A stretch of 64,000 bases of DNA from Chloroflexales bacterium ZM16-3 (GTDB lineage: Bacteria > Chloroflexota > Chloroflexia > Chloroflexales > Chloroflexaceae). The translations under genes and the position numbers were made by a program. This document shows, one piece after another, positions 6,401 through 13,388 of this stretch (position 1 is the first letter of the stretch; the number at the start of each line of letters is the position of its first letter). The stretch lies in contig RYFE02000001.1 in assembly GCA_004138175.2 (NCBI GenBank), positions 248,001-312,000 of the forward strand. The letters run 5' to 3'. The notes under the pieces are model-generated. The model saw nothing but the letters and a program-made list of their open reading frames with translations, was not told the DNA's origin and ran no database searches.

Positions 6401-8853
6401 GCGATAGCTACCGCCCCGGCGATGTGGCCCGCCTCCTGATCACCTCGCCCTACACCCAGGCGAATCTGCTGCTCACCACTGAGCGGGGCGACCTACGCAG
6501 CGTTGCGGTGCGCGACCTGCGGCCCAGCCAGCTGATCACGCTTACGATTACCCCCGAGATGGCCCCGGCGATCAGCCTCGGCGCGGTGCTTGCCTCGGGC
6601 GGCGAGCGGCTGGCGGGCGCGGCGACCATTGGCGTCGTCGATGGCCAGCCGCCTCTAGCCGTGTCAGTCGCCACAGATAGCCGACAGTATGCCCCGGCGG
6701 GCTCTGCCGTGCTCAGCGTCACCACGAGCCTCGCCGGCGCGCCCGCCGCCGCCGACCTGCTGGTGGTGGTGGCCCCCGCCGACTCGCCCGCCGCCGCACT
6801 GGCCCTGGCAGGACTCACGCCGTCGCCGCCGCCGCCCCTGTCCACGGCGATGCTCCAGCCCGGCACGCAGGCCGATCTGGGAGGGTTGCCCGCCCCTGCC
6901 ACACTCACCGGCGGCGAGGGCTATCTGGTGCCTATCGGCGTCGGGGCCGGCGGCGCAGGCCAGATGGTGCTGCGCGTACCGCTGCCCAATGCCTCCGGAT
7001 ACTGGCGGGTGAGCGCCTACGCCATGGCGGGCACCGACCGCTTCGCCGTCGCCGCCACAGTGGTGACAACGAGCCTGCCCCTAGATCTTACGGCAGAAGC
7101 CCCGCCGCTGCTGCGCCCTGGAGATCGCGCCGAGGTCAGCCTGCTGATTCGAAACACCAGCCCGGTGACACAGTCGCTCAAGGTGCGGCTACAGGTGGCG
7201 GGCGGCGAGATCGATCTGGCCACCCCCGCCGACCGGCAGCTGCTCCTGGTGCCCGGCGGCACCCAGCGGCTCGCCTGGGGGGTGAGCCCGCGCCCCGGCG
7301 TGCGCGTGGTGAACCTGCGCTACACGGTGGACGGCACGGATCTGAGTGAACTGTTGTCCCGCGACCTGACCGTCGAGGCCGTGGTGCCAGCGGCGGGCCA
7401 GGAGATCACGCTGGTTGGCTCGGGCAACGTGACCACGACACTGCCTTTAGCTGCGCCCGCCGAGGGAGATGTTGTTATTGTGATCGCGCCGGGGGTGTGG
7501 GCGACCCTAGCCGATAGCGCGAACTCCCTGGCTGCCCTGTCTGATCGCAGTGTGGAGCAGCGGGCCGGGCTGCTGATGATCAGCGCCGCCTTGGCCCGCA
7601 GCGCACCGGTCGCAGGCGGCGAGGACTGGGCCGCCATGGCCCGCCAAGCCGCCGACGATCTTGCCGCCGCACAGAATGCCGATGGCGGCTGGGGCTGGTG
7701 GCCGGGCACGCCCTCGCAGCCCTTCATCAGCGCCTTCGCCGTCGAGGCCCAGCAGTTCGCCCACGGATCGGTCGATGGCGTGGCCGCGCCGAGCCCACGC
7801 GCCCTCGGCTACCTGGCCAGCGCAGGTGATAACCTCGACCCAAACACGCGAGCCTACTTGCTCTATGTCCGATCTAGGGCCGGCGCGGGCGACGCAGCGG
7901 TCGCGAACGCGCTCATCAGCGCCGAGCTTGACGCGGACGGGCTGGCCTACCTCGCCCAGACTCTCCCCGCAAGTGCCGCAGCCAGCCTGCTCGACCGCCT
8001 CCTTCGCGTCGCTGACCGCGCGCCGGAGGAGATCACCTGGGCCGCCGATGGCCCCTCTGCTATGCCGCGCAGCCAGGCCACCGTTAGCGCCGCTGCCGTC
8101 CAGTCCCTGCGAGTCGTACGCCCCCTTGCCGCTGAGCGCGCCGCCGCCGAGCGGGGGCTGCTAACGCGCTGGCGGGGCGATGGCTGGCCCGGTGCCTTCG
8201 CCGCCGCGAGGGTCGCCGTCGCCCTTCAGAACCAGACACCGGCGACAGGAGGGCCGCTCGCTGTGCAACTCGGGGCCGCTGTGCTGCTCGACCGCGCCGA
8301 GCCGATCACCTCCACCATCAGGCTCCAGGCACCGGCGACAGCCGCGAGCGAGGGTGTGGCCCTCCAGGTGATCGCCGACGGGACGACAAGCTACCTTGTG
8401 GCGGCCCGCGCCGTCGGGCAGAGGCCCACTGGAACCGCTGATTCACCGGCCCAGATCAGCCTGTACCAGGAGTACCTCGACCCGCTGAGCGGCGCGCAGA
8501 TCACCCCCGCTGAGCTGCACGAGGATCAACTGGTGGCGCTGCAAGTCACCGTGATCAGCGCTCGGCCAATTGTGCGCGGCAGCCTGGAGATCGCCCTTCC
8601 GGCCACGCTCCAGCCGATTGATCTGGAAGTTCACCCGCCCTTCATCCACGCCAACGCTCTCGATGCCGCAACCCGCAGCCTGCGCATCGAGGCCGCCGAC
8701 CTGAGCCCTGGCGTCTACACCGTGCGCGTCCTGGCCCGCGCCGTCGCCGTGGGCGAGTTTGTCGCCCCTGCGGCCCGCCTGCTCCTCGACGAGGTGGGTC
8801 TGCCCCCAGCGGTGGCACCCGCCAGCCCGATACTGACAGTCTCGGGGAGGTAA
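3430..8853 (+). CDS. Alpha-2-macroglobulin-like protein lacking the thioester Cys
   Basis: About 1,807 residues. A signal-anchor helix (LARIWTALLALAALTLVLGL) is followed by four SbsA-type Ig-like domains recognisable by repeats of the form LSFSAPMN, IIFSQAMVP, LTLSAPLDP and LIFSTPMDE (residues about 45-460). A macroglobulin core follows, with MG domains, the A2M segment near SGYWRVSAYAMAGTDRFAV, and an alpha-alpha toroid with GGWGWWPGTPSQPFISAFAV. Bacterial macroglobulins trap proteases at the cell surface; the thioester version has CxEQ here, but this one reads SVEQ (Ser near residue 1,374), so covalent trapping is not expected. The start at 3430 follows GGAGGT at 3418-3423; GTG 3424 and ATG 3451 (GGAG at 3441) are alternatives. 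No penicillin-binding protein partner is adjacent. The stop overlaps the ribosome site of the next gene. Confidence 0.88.
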   Translation: MKGLESRMPVLRPLARIWTALLALAALTLVLGLVVRWLFPVTPWIAAPTLDTNTPVDGAVDVLPRSEVVLSFSAPMNRAAARGAVRITPHTEGAFRWSDDARQLTFTPATTLEPDTDYTILVGGGALGSWWQPIAAPRQIRFRTAPLPAVVAALPSVPGAPIDGSLAIIFSQAMVPADQVDRPRALTQIQIDPPVSAQMRWIDQTTLLIRPDTPLRAATRYTATIAPELTDLRGVDLGRPFSWSWSTAWPEPLDRAPVNDARWVSPHQPLALTLSAPLDPALLRSALAINPPVEGEITTAQIDATQVVTFTPRLAWEYGRSYRVSLTSDNPDLVAPPDIGWSFSVEPEPGLIAFSPGQGQMIAAGQEVRLIFSTPMDEAALRAGLSIDPPVGDLSLEVSETEVRLRPNLQPSSTYTLTVAADTPDRSGEPLGVTATVRLQAAAAEPALRAPTATANVISLPISQTAQIVLERINLSRLDLTLYQLDTPTAVRAMGLAPDAWRDFSPERYGQSLARSWQLPLSDPADTPTRDPITVAIADDAPLPTGIYYLRVRSPEGPRADLLLQVSSLDLTLRQSDSQVLVWATDRTSGEPVSDVPLLLYTGESLITRGKTDAAGVWEQPIQRPQGGAPYLVLADGPAPALVRGDWLATPMDKASPRLGSLLFLDRLAYQPGDSVQVGGVARARDADGAMMLPIASTPCRMQLLAATPLTPSPSAACAISATGALSGTLRLSSRQPPGDYRLLVQVGDSTAELALRVADQVAQADLFFAEAGGQVTLRAMRSGLPLAGAMVSWTLDLEPLAISADPEGFHFSTESGLLGQFSGAGTTDDDGMLAIPLPMRDAAEGPLRYRLRAELRSGDDLLAVGLHDGQILPTDDRVGLRLASRIVMSNERATVDLLVLSADGTPASGRRVGLAVYHSGNVGSAPVIVRSATSDAQGYASAQLVQLPPGAYEIVASLGDSASSAGLWVVGGRYAGWQNAPGQVTLVADRDSYRPGDVARLLITSPYTQANLLLTTERGDLRSVAVRDLRPSQLITLTITPEMAPAISLGAVLASGGERLAGAATIGVVDGQPPLAVSVATDSRQYAPAGSAVLSVTTSLAGAPAAADLLVVVAPADSPAAALALAGLTPSPPPPLSTAMLQPGTQADLGGLPAPATLTGGEGYLVPIGVGAGGAGQMVLRVPLPNASGYWRVSAYAMAGTDRFAVAATVVTTSLPLDLTAEAPPLLRPGDRAEVSLLIRNTSPVTQSLKVRLQVAGGEIDLATPADRQLLLVPGGTQRLAWGVSPRPGVRVVNLRYTVDGTDLSELLSRDLTVEAVVPAAGQEITLVGSGNVTTTLPLAAPAEGDVVIVIAPGVWATLADSANSLAALSDRSVEQRAGLLMISAALARSAPVAGGEDWAAMARQAADDLAAAQNADGGWGWWPGTPSQPFISAFAVEAQQFAHGSVDGVAAPSPRALGYLASAGDNLDPNTRAYLLYVRSRAGAGDAAVANALISAELDADGLAYLAQTLPASAAASLLDRLLRVADRAPEEITWAADGPSAMPRSQATVSAAAVQSLRVVRPLAAERAAAERGLLTRWRGDGWPGAFAAARVAVALQNQTPATGGPLAVQLGAAVLLDRAEPITSTIRLQAPATAASEGVALQVIADGTTSYLVAARAVGQRPTGTADSPAQISLYQEYLDPLSGAQITPAELHEDQLVALQVTVISARPIVRGSLEIALPATLQPIDLEVHPPFIHANALDAATRSLRIEAADLSPGVYTVRVLARAVAVGEFVAPAARLLLDEVGLPPAVAPASPILTVSGR

Positions 8854-8860
8854 GCACACC

Positions 8861-9424
8861 ATGATCACCGTCAGCGAGATGCACAGCGAGCGCCTCATCC
8901 TGCGCGTGTTAGAGACCGAGGATGCCCCCGCAGTGCTAGAATACCACCGGCGCTGCTGGCCCTTCGTGGCCCCCTGGAGCCCGCTGGTGGATGCGCAGTT
9001 CTTTACTGTGGAGGGTCAGCGCTCCCGCCTGGAGTCCGAGCGATCCACCCGGCTTGTCGGCGGAGGCGTGCGCTTCTACCTGTTCCGCCAGTCCCAGCCC
9101 GCCGGCCCGATCATTGGCGACCTGCACTTCTCGTCGATCATCCGTGGCGCTTTCCAGTCCTGCTTCATCGGCTACAAGGTGGACGGCGGGGCGGCGAACC
9201 AGGGCTATATGACCGAGGCACTGCGACGCGGGGCCGCGTTTGCGTTTAAGGAGCTGAGACTTCATCGGCTTGAGGCCAATATTATGCCGCGCAACCTGCC
9301 CTCGCGCCGCGTCGTCGCCAAGGTTGGCTTCGTCGAGGAGGGGCTGGCGCGCAAGTACCTGAAGATCAACGGCGTCTGGGAGGATCACCTCCACTGCGTC
9401 CTGCTAAACCCAGATGAGGAGTGA
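8861..9424 (+). CDS. GNAT N-acetyltransferase, RimJ/RimL type
   Basis: A 187-residue acetyltransferase of the RimJ/RimL branch. It opens with SERLILRVLETEDAPAVLEY, typical of this group, and has the family's IGYKVDGGAANQGYMTEALR segment where the acetyl-CoA pyrophosphate loop lies, followed by HRLEANIMPRNLPSRRVVAK and VGFVEEGLARKYLKINGVWED. These enzymes transfer acetyl from acetyl-CoA to an N-terminal amine, an aminoglycoside or another small amine; the substrate is not predictable. It starts 7 bases after the macroglobulin stop, using GGGAGG at that gene's end as ribosome site, so translation is probably coupled. It is followed immediately by the glycoside hydrolase. Confidence 0.88.
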   Translation: MITVSEMHSERLILRVLETEDAPAVLEYHRRCWPFVAPWSPLVDAQFFTVEGQRSRLESERSTRLVGGGVRFYLFRQSQPAGPIIGDLHFSSIIRGAFQSCFIGYKVDGGAANQGYMTEALRRGAAFAFKELRLHRLEANIMPRNLPSRRVVAKVGFVEEGLARKYLKINGVWEDHLHCVLLNPDEE

Positions 9425-9425
9425 C

Positions 9426-11351
9426 GTGCTGCGGTTTCTACTACCTCGGGAGTCGGGAGTCGGGAGTCGGGAGTCGGTTCTCAGCCGAGGATTGGCGCAT
9501 ACGTTCCGTCTTGGCGTTGCGAGACTCTGGCCCCGACTCCCGACTCCCGATTCCCGACTCCCAACAATCGGCTATCGGCTATCGGCTATCCTGATCGTCT
9601 TGCTCATCCTGTCCGGGGCGGCCCCGGCCACTCCGGCTCGGGCGCTCACGCCGCTCGCGCCTGCCGCCGTGCCGGCCAGCCCGCCCTCCTTCGGGCTGAA
9701 TAGCCATCTGGCCAGCCGCTACCCCGACCCGTCATCAATGGATGTGCCGGCCAGTCTGCTCAGCGACCTGGGTGTGACCTGGGTGCGCGAGGATTTCCAC
9801 TGGCATCGGGTGGAGCCCCGCCGCGATGCCTGGGACTGGACGTTTACCGATGCGGCGATGCGGGCTATCCTCAGCCGCGATATCCAGGTGCTCGGCGTGC
9901 TCGGGCCGTCGGTGGGCTGGGGCACGCCCTACCCAAACGACACGCCCAATGATGTCTCTTACTACCCGCCTGACCCTGACGCCTTCGATGCCTATGTGCG
10001 CGCCGTGGTCACCCGCTACCGCCGCTACATCCACCACTGGGAGATCTGGAACGAGCCAGACCACGGCATCTTCTGGCGGCCCCAGCCCGACGTGGCCGCC
10101 TACACGCGCCTGCTCATCCGCACGGCGGCGACGATCCGCTCCATCGACCCGCAGGCCCAGATTGTGCTCGGCGGCATCAATCCCTTCGACACGACCTTCC
10201 TGCGCGGCGTGGCCGAGAACGGCGGATGGGGCAGCTTCGACGTGATCGGCATCCACCCCTACGTGGACCCCTACGGCCCCGAGGATGGCAACCTGATTGC
10301 CTCCACCGATGCTGTGCGCGCCCTAGCCGAGCGCTACGGGAAGCGGCCGCTCTGGGTTACTGAACTGGGCTGGGCGAGCGGGCCGGGCGATCGCGACCCG
10401 GTCGGCCTCACCGACGAGCAGGCCCAGGCGAGCTACCTCGTGCGCTCGATGCTTGACCTCTGGCAGGCCGGCGTCGAGCGGATCTTCTGGTATAGCTTTA
10501 AGGACGACCCTGGCAATCCCTACGGCCTGGTGCGCGCCGGCACCGGGCGCACCGACTATCGCTCGCGTAAGCCAGTCTACGATGCCCTGCGCACCCTTAA
10601 CCGCCAGCTTGCCGGGGCCACCTTCGTCGAGCGGCGCGACCTGTTCACGCGCAGCACCCTGGTCAGCTTCGACAGCCTGCGCGGCTGGCGGCGCACCAGC
10701 CAGCCTAACGGCACGCTCAGCCTGAGCACGGCCCAATTGCATGGTGGCGGGGCAAGTGCGCAACTCGACTACAGCTTCACCACTCGCCAGAACGACTACG
10801 TGGCCTTCGAGCGCGAGCAGCCCATCCCGCTGCCCGGCCAGCCCTACGCACTTGGCGTCTGGGTCTACGGCGACGGCAGCACCCACGGCGTGAAGGTCTG
10901 GCTGCGCGACGCCGAGGGCGAGCTGCTACAGTATGTGCTGGGGTCGGTGGGGCCGTCTGGCTGGCACTTCATCTCCGCGCCGATCGGCGGGCAGGTGGAG
11001 CCGGGCAACCACCTGGAGGGCACGGGCAACAGCCGCCTCGACTTCCCGGCCAGCCTCCAGGCGATTGTGCTCGACGATATGGTGGACAGCTTTGTGGGTA
11101 ATGGGACGATCTATCTGGACGACCTGAGCGTGATCGCGGGCCACGAGATCTACGACCTGCGGCTCCAGCGGGGCGGGGATTCGCTCGACGTGCTCTGGTC
11201 GCCGCCGGGGGCGCGAGTCAACCTGAGCACGCGCTCGGCGGAGGGCCGCTTGATCACGCGCGACGGGGCGGAGGGCGTGGTGCCGGCCGAGGGCGGGCGG
11301 ATCACGGTGAACCTCGGCCCGGCGCCGGTCTACCTCATCCACCGGCGGTGA
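9426..11351 (+). CDS. Secreted clan GH-A glycoside hydrolase-like protein
   Basis: About 641 residues. A hydrophobic signal segment (AILIVLLILSGAAPATPARA) precedes a TIM barrel that opens FGLNSHLASRYPDPSSMDV. It carries the acid/base motif EIWNEPDHG at about residue 208 and the likely nucleophile in WVTELGWASG near residue 312, the two-glutamate arrangement of clan GH-A (GH39 or related). The last 230 residues form a beta-sandwich, probably carbohydrate-binding, beginning about FDSLRGWRRTSQPNGTLSLS. The GTG start at 9426 follows GAGGA at 9416-9420, directly after the acetyltransferase stop; ATG 9414 is possible but has no ribosome site. Oddly, the 50 residues before the signal segment are translated heptamer repeats (RESGVGSRES, RLPTPDSRLP). 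Substrate unknown. Confidence 0.8.
   Translation: MLRFLLPRESGVGSRESVLSRGLAHTFRLGVARLWPRLPTPDSRLPTIGYRLSAILIVLLILSGAAPATPARALTPLAPAAVPASPPSFGLNSHLASRYPDPSSMDVPASLLSDLGVTWVREDFHWHRVEPRRDAWDWTFTDAAMRAILSRDIQVLGVLGPSVGWGTPYPNDTPNDVSYYPPDPDAFDAYVRAVVTRYRRYIHHWEIWNEPDHGIFWRPQPDVAAYTRLLIRTAATIRSIDPQAQIVLGGINPFDTTFLRGVAENGGWGSFDVIGIHPYVDPYGPEDGNLIASTDAVRALAERYGKRPLWVTELGWASGPGDRDPVGLTDEQAQASYLVRSMLDLWQAGVERIFWYSFKDDPGNPYGLVRAGTGRTDYRSRKPVYDALRTLNRQLAGATFVERRDLFTRSTLVSFDSLRGWRRTSQPNGTLSLSTAQLHGGGASAQLDYSFTTRQNDYVAFEREQPIPLPGQPYALGVWVYGDGSTHGVKVWLRDAEGELLQYVLGSVGPSGWHFISAPIGGQVEPGNHLEGTGNSRLDFPASLQAIVLDDMVDSFVGNGTIYLDDLSVIAGHEIYDLRLQRGGDSLDVLWSPPGARVNLSTRSAEGRLITRDGAEGVVPAEGGRITVNLGPAPVYLIHRR
9448..9590. 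repeat. Facing GGGAGTC / GACTCCC arrays plus an ATCGGCT array inside a coding start
   Basis: Four GGGAGTC copies at 9448-9475 face GACTCCC-type copies at 9531-9562, with a 55-base spacer, so they could pair. They are followed by three copies of another heptamer, ATCGGCT, at 9567-9590. All lie within the presumed 5' end of the glycoside hydrolase gene. Confidence 0.85.
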
Positions 11352-11385
11352 TCTTGCTGCGGGCGTAGCGCCCGCACGCTATAGC

Positions 11386-11437
11386 TAGGAAGGCGCGAGC
11401 GCAGCGAGCCACCAGGTTCAGTGCCTCAGTGGCTCAA
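11386..11437 (-). repeat. 52-bp dispersed repeat, copy 1
   Basis: Inverted copy of 52569-52620 with a single mismatch by my reading over 52 bases. It overlaps the last codons of the ABC ATPase gene (stop at 11418). A shorter degenerate relative (GCCACTGAGGCATTGATG) is at about 59794. Confidence 0.9.
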
Positions 11438-12479
11438 TTGTTTTGCTCAGGGCTCTAGCGGGGTAGATCAGCACGCGGGCGGGGCTAAGCCCCAGCTCCG
11501 CCGTCTCACCGGCCATGCCGGGCGGCGCGGCCATGTCGAGGTCAAGGGACAGCCCGCCAGCCATGCGCAGGCGCACCCGGTAGTGCCGCCCGCGAAACTG
11601 GGCCGACTCTAGCGCGCCGCGAACCCAGTTCGTCACAGCGGCCTCCGCCGCGTCGGGGGCGACCACCGCCACGGCTGACTCGCCTGGGGCGAGGTCGCCG
11701 ATCACTGTCCCGGCGATCTCGCCCAGATCGGTGGCGACCCGCCCGTCGCCCAGGTAGCGCCCAGGTGCCAGGTTGCGCAGCCCGAGGAAGCGGGCCGCCC
11801 ACAGGCTTGCCGGCCGCCGGTAGATGACCTCCGGCGGCCCGGCCTGCTCCAGTCGCCCGGCGTTCAGCAGGGCCACCGTGTCGGCCAGGGCGAATGCCTC
11901 CTCCTGGTCGTGCGTCACATAGATCGCCGTCACGCCAACCTGGCGCAGCACCTGGCGCAGCTCATCCTGGAGCCGCTCGCGCAGCTCGCGGTCGAGCGCG
12001 GCCAGGGGCTCGTCGAGCATCAGCAGGCGCGGCCTGGGGGCCAGGGCGCGGGCCAGGGCAACGCGCTGGCGCTCGCCCCCCGAGAGATCGAAGACCCGCC
12101 GCCGCCCGTAGCCGGGCATCCCCACCAGATCTAGCACCTCGGCGACCCGCGCCGCGATCTGGGCGCGCCCCAGCCCCTGCATACGCAGCCCAAAGGCCAC
12201 GTTCGCCGCCACATCCATGTGCGGAAAGAGCGCGTAGTCCTGGAACACCATGCCGAAGCCGCGCAGGTGGGGCGGCACGCCGTCGATGCGCTCGCCGCCA
12301 AGCCTGATCGCACCGCCATCGGCATGCTCAAGCCCGGCCACCACCCGCAGCAGCGTCGTCTTGCCGCAGCCCGAGGGGCCAAGCAGCGCGGTGACAGCCC
12401 CCTCGGGCAGCTCCAGGCTCACACCGCACAGCACCTCGGCCCCGGCGTATGCCTTATGGATGTTGTCAATGGTGAGCAT
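11418..12479 (-). CDS. ABC transporter ATP-binding protein, CysA/PotA/FbpC-like
   Basis: A 353-residue ATPase with all canonical motifs: Walker A GPSGCGKTT (about residue 36), Q-loop VFQDYALFPHMDV, signature LSGGERQRVALARAL, Walker B LLMLDEPLAALD and H-loop THDQEEAFALAD. A C-terminal extension of about 115 residues fits the TOBE domain of importers for ferric iron, sulfate, molybdate or polyamines. The start MLTIDNIHKAYAGAEVL at 12479 is where homology begins; reading further upstream only translates the heptamer array. No permease or binding protein lies nearby, so the substrate is open. The last residues (SKTIEPLRH) are encoded by a dispersed repeat, suggesting the original 3' end was altered. 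Confidence 0.9.
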   Translation of the reverse strand: MLTIDNIHKAYAGAEVLCGVSLELPEGAVTALLGPSGCGKTTLLRVVAGLEHADGGAIRLGGERIDGVPPHLRGFGMVFQDYALFPHMDVAANVAFGLRMQGLGRAQIAARVAEVLDLVGMPGYGRRRVFDLSGGERQRVALARALAPRPRLLMLDEPLAALDRELRERLQDELRQVLRQVGVTAIYVTHDQEEAFALADTVALLNAGRLEQAGPPEVIYRRPASLWAARFLGLRNLAPGRYLGDGRVATDLGEIAGTVIGDLAPGESAVAVVAPDAAEAAVTNWVRGALESAQFRGRHYRVRLRMAGGLSLDLDMAAPPGMAGETAELGLSPARVLIYPARALSKTIEPLRH

Positions 12480-12482
12480 TGC

Positions 12483-12742
12483 TGGGAGTTGGGAGCCGGG
12501 AGTCGGGAGTCGGGAGTCGGGAGTCGGGAGTCGGGAACTGGGAGTCGGGAGTCGGGAGTCGGGAGTCGGAGTCGGAAGTCGGGAGTCGGGAACTGGGAGT
12601 CGGGAGTCGGGAGTCGGGAACTGGGAGTCGGGAGTCGGGAGTCGGGTGTGCATATAGGTACTTATACCATCCCAGAGCCGCCCACTGACTCCCGACTCCT
12701 GACTCCCGACTCCCGAATCCTGACTCCTGGCTCCCGACTCCC
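12483..12742. repeat. Large facing pair of GGGAGTC and GACTCCC heptamer arrays
   Basis: From 12483 to 12646 the sequence is a run of GGGAGTC with variants (GGGAACT, GGAGTCGGA); from 12685 to 12742 it is the complement (GACTCCC, GACTCCT). About 38 unique bases with several A/T-rich stretches separate them. It fills the gap between apt and the ABC ATPase gene and reaches within four bases of the latter's start codon. Confidence 0.92.
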
Positions 12743-12749
12743 AGAACCC

Positions 12750-13271
12750 CTAATACTGGATCAGCGAGAAGATCGGGCAGGGGGCGAGCTTCTCACGGCC
12801 GTTGAGGAAGTTGAGCTCGATCACAAAGGCCATCTCGACCACCGTGCCGCCGGCCTGCTCGATCAGCTGCTTGGCCGCCGCTATTGTGCCGCCCGTGGCC
12901 AGCAGGTCGTCCACCACCAGCACCTGCGCCCCTGGCTCGAAGGCGTCGCGGTGGATCTCCAGCTTGTTCGTGCCGTACTCCAGGCTATACTCGATCTGGT
13001 AGGTGTCGGCGGGGAGCTTGCCGGGCTTGCGGATGGGCACCAGGCCCACGCCAAGCTCAAGGGCGATCGGCGCGCTGAAGATAAACCCGCGCGACTCAAC
13101 GCCGGCCACGGCGGTGATCCCACGGTCGCGGTAGCGGTCGGACAGCGTGCTGATAACCTTTTGGAAGGCCGGCCCGTTGCCGATCAGCGTTGTGATGTCC
13201 TTAAAGGCGATTCCGGGCAGTGGAAAGTCGGGAACGTTCCGAACCAAGTCGGCAAGCTCGTGGCTCGACAT
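12750..13271 (-). CDS. apt: Adenine phosphoribosyltransferase
   Basis: A 173-residue enzyme that salvages adenine to AMP using phosphoribosyl pyrophosphate in the cytoplasm. The PRPP-binding motif VLVVDDLLATGGTIAAAKQL is at about residues 118-137, and the family segments VPDFPLPGIAFKDITTLIG, VAGVESRGFIF and VPIRKPGKLPADT are all present. Length matches the family (170-180). The start at 13271 has a GGAGG ribosome site; the longer frame upstream has no homology. It is divergent from the GAF kinase gene at 13389, with -10-like sequences for each direction in the 117-base gap. Downstream lies the heptamer array. Confidence 0.96.
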   Translation of the reverse strand: MSSHELADLVRNVPDFPLPGIAFKDITTLIGNGPAFQKVISTLSDRYRDRGITAVAGVESRGFIFSAPIALELGVGLVPIRKPGKLPADTYQIEYSLEYGTNKLEIHRDAFEPGAQVLVVDDLLATGGTIAAAKQLIEQAGGTVVEMAFVIELNFLNGREKLAPCPIFSLIQY

Positions 13272-13307
13272 TAGAACCTCCAGAGTGTCAGGTGATCTCG
13301 CGGGCCT

Positions 13308-13313
13308 ATTATA
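13308..13313 (-). promoter_or_regulatory. -10 element for apt
   Basis: TATAAT on the complementary strand, 37 bases upstream of the apt start. No convincing -35 is visible. Confidence 0.4.
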
Positions 13314-13332
13314 CCGCCTCCCGCCACTTCGG

Positions 13333-13361
13333 TTGCGCCGCCCCCCCATCGTCCTTATAAT
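13333..13361 (+). promoter_or_regulatory. Promoter for the GAF-domain kinase gene
   Basis: TTGCGC (13333-13338) and TATAAT (13356-13361) with a 17-base spacer, 27 bases before the start at 13389. It has the same TTGCG form as the promoter at 1268. Confidence 0.5.
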
Positions 13362-13388
13362 AGGTGGAGCGTAAAAAGGCGGAGCTCT

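Noticed and set aside
12479-12653. N-terminal extension of the ABC ATPase (RLPTPDSRLP repeats)
   Set aside because: It only translates the GACTCCC array; homology starts at MLTIDNIHK (12479).
12483-12742. Possible CRISPR array
   Set aside because: Repeats are seven bases long, contiguous and without unique spacers, and no cas gene is present. It is a heptamer microsatellite pair.
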